Of a stretch of DNA of 6,634 nt, positions 6,381-6,634 are shown piece by piece. Within the stretch, counting starts at the first letter, position 1. The number at the start of each line of letters is the position of its first letter. The stretch spans positions 1 through 6,634 of the forward strand of contig DAOWER010000240.1 of the NCBI GenBank assembly GCA_030638405.1, read 5' to 3'. The notes under the pieces were generated by a model. That model was given only the letters and a program-made list of their open reading frames with translations, had not been told where the DNA came from and ran no database searches. Position numbers and translations under genes: made by a program. This DNA comes from Candidatus Eiseniibacteriota bacterium. Its GTDB lineage: Bacteria; Joyebacterota; Joyebacteria; Joyebacterales; Joyebacteraceae.

Positions 6381-6423
6381 GAGGGGTCCCTTCAGCACTC
6401 CCCCAGGGGCCCCTCTTCTTTTT
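6381..6423 (+). terminator. Intrinsic terminator, plus strand
   Basis: GAGGGGTCCC (6381-6390) pairs with GGGGCCCCTC (6406-6415), 10 bp with one T-G pair and a 15-nt loop. It is followed at once by TTCTTTTT. It acts only on plus-strand transcription, although no plus-strand gene lies just before it. It may end a small RNA or antisense transcription and so insulate the promoter that begins 3 bp later. Confidence 0.65.
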
Positions 6424-6425
6424 GC

Positions 6426-6454
6426 TTGACTCCTGCACATGTGTGCAGTAATGT
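6426..6454 (+). promoter_or_regulatory. Sigma70-like promoter with an operator in its spacer
   Basis: TTGACT (6426-6431) and TAATGT (6449-6454) are 17 bp apart. The -35 is good and the -10 weak. The palindrome O1 fills the spacer and O2 covers the expected transcription start near 6461, the classic layout of a repressed promoter. It reads toward the window's right edge. Confidence 0.6.
6434..6447 (+). promoter_or_regulatory. Palindromic operator O1 (TGCACA-TG-TGTGCA)
   Basis: A perfect 6-2-6 inverted repeat lying between the -35 and -10 boxes. The layout matches the TGAACA-N2-TGTTCA-like sites recalled for SmtB/CzrA-type ArsR repressors, with one base changed per half-site. Confidence 0.65.
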
Positions 6455-6456
6455 GG

Positions 6457-6470
6457 TGCACAGATGTGCA
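6457..6470 (+). promoter_or_regulatory. Palindromic operator O2 (TGCACA-GA-TGTGCA)
   Basis: A second perfect 6-2-6 inverted repeat, 23 bp from O1 centre to centre (about two helical turns). The two sites therefore face the same side of the DNA, which would allow two repressor dimers to bind cooperatively. Confidence 0.65.
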
Positions 6471-6535
6471 GGGCGGCAACCAGGCCAGCCGCTCGAGGTC
6501 TTGAAACTGAAGGCTCACCACGGGCCGGGGTATCG

Positions 6536-6604
6536 GGGCCGCGCATTGGGTGGCAGCGGAAAATGGTCAGCTCGCCCGCCCAATCCTCTCATACGGCGCG
6601 GCCC
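6536..6604 (+). other. Strong two-part stem in the leader of the next gene
   Basis: GGGCCGCGC (6536-6544) pairs perfectly with GCGCGGCCC (6596-6604). Directly inside, ATTGGGTGG (6545-6553) pairs with CCGCCCAAT (6576-6584) with one T-G pair. An 11-nt bulge (6585-6595) and a 22-nt loop (6554-6575) remain. It lies between the O1/O2 promoter and a ribosome site, so it would form in the mRNA leader. I do not recognise it as a known riboswitch class. Confidence 0.5.
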
Positions 6605-6621
6605 GCCTCGGTCTAACGAGC

Positions 6622-6626
6622 AGGAG
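6622..6626 (+). promoter_or_regulatory. Shine-Dalgarno of a gene starting just beyond the window
   Basis: AGGAG is followed by 8 nt to the window end, the right spacing for a start codon at about 6635. A small hairpin, CTCG (6607-6610) with CGAG (6617-6620), lies directly before it. The rest of 6471-6621 shows no coding sequence and is read as a leader of about 170 nt. Confidence 0.5.
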
Positions 6627-6634
6627 ATATTCTA

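Noticed and set aside
6279..6423. tRNA, SRP RNA, tmRNA or a known riboswitch in the structured intergenic DNA
   Set aside because: No T-arm consensus, SRP tetraloop motif or riboswitch core that I know could be matched.
6287..6451. 54-codon plus-strand frame
   Set aside because: It runs through the intrinsic terminator and the next promoter, has no Shine-Dalgarno and is Pro/Arg-rich without a recognisable motif.
6139..6546. N-terminal extension of 136 residues on the beta-helix protein, from an upstream start at 6546
   Set aside because: It would bury the signal peptide in mid-protein and cover the terminator, promoter and operators. It lacks the AGGAG found before the start at 6138, and its composition is not protein-like.

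Overview
The window looks like chromosomal DNA from a GC-rich bacterium. The best clue to the organism is the minus-strand beta-helix protein. It is followed, out of frame, by a FlgD-like/type IX-style C-terminal domain (motifs VFDVAGR, WDG, GVYFVR). Large numbers of such exported beta-helix proteins with this tail occur in the FCB superphylum and relatives such as Candidatus Eisenbacteria. That placement is inference; no rRNA or marker gene is present.

Region 1 (1-3376, plus strand) is a compact redox/permease cluster. It holds the 3' end of an ArsR-family repressor, a thioredoxin-fold lipoprotein (CVPC), a CcdA-type transmembrane electron carrier, a large COG0701/ArsP-type permease with a CSC motif, a 76-residue cytosolic mini-thioredoxin (CPKC) and a carboxymuconolactone decarboxylase/AhpD-like protein. 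Intergenic gaps are 12-84 bp, and the first two genes overlap. A plausible model is that the cytosolic thiol protein and CcdA pass electrons across the membrane to the lipoprotein thioredoxin, while the permease exports a soft metal or (organo)arsenical sensed by the ArsR protein. The substrate cannot be read from the sequence.

Region 2 (3377-3605) starts, in frame after the stop of the AhpD-like gene, with 43 codons resembling the C-terminal helix of thioredoxin-type arsenate reductase (ArsC), probably a gene remnant. It ends with a good-looking promoter for a small two-helix membrane protein of the DUF5362 type (3606-3998). A strong hairpin separates that gene from the convergent minus-strand gene.

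Region 3 (4073-6138, minus strand) is the exported beta-helix protein. Its reading frame stops just where the C-terminal sorting domain should begin, and most of that domain continues in another frame. The gene is therefore frameshifted or carries a small deletion.

Region 4 (6139-6634) has no credible coding sequence but much signal. It contains a plus-strand intrinsic terminator (6381-6423), a sigma70-like promoter with two copies of a 14-bp palindrome (TGCACA-N2-TGTGCA), a leader with a strong two-part stem, and a Shine-Dalgarno at 6622-6626 spaced for a start codon at about 6635, just outside the window. A third, slightly degenerate copy of the palindrome lies at 2993-3006 before the AhpD-like gene. 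The three copies suggest one regulator, perhaps the ArsR-family protein, controlling both the cluster and the unseen gene.
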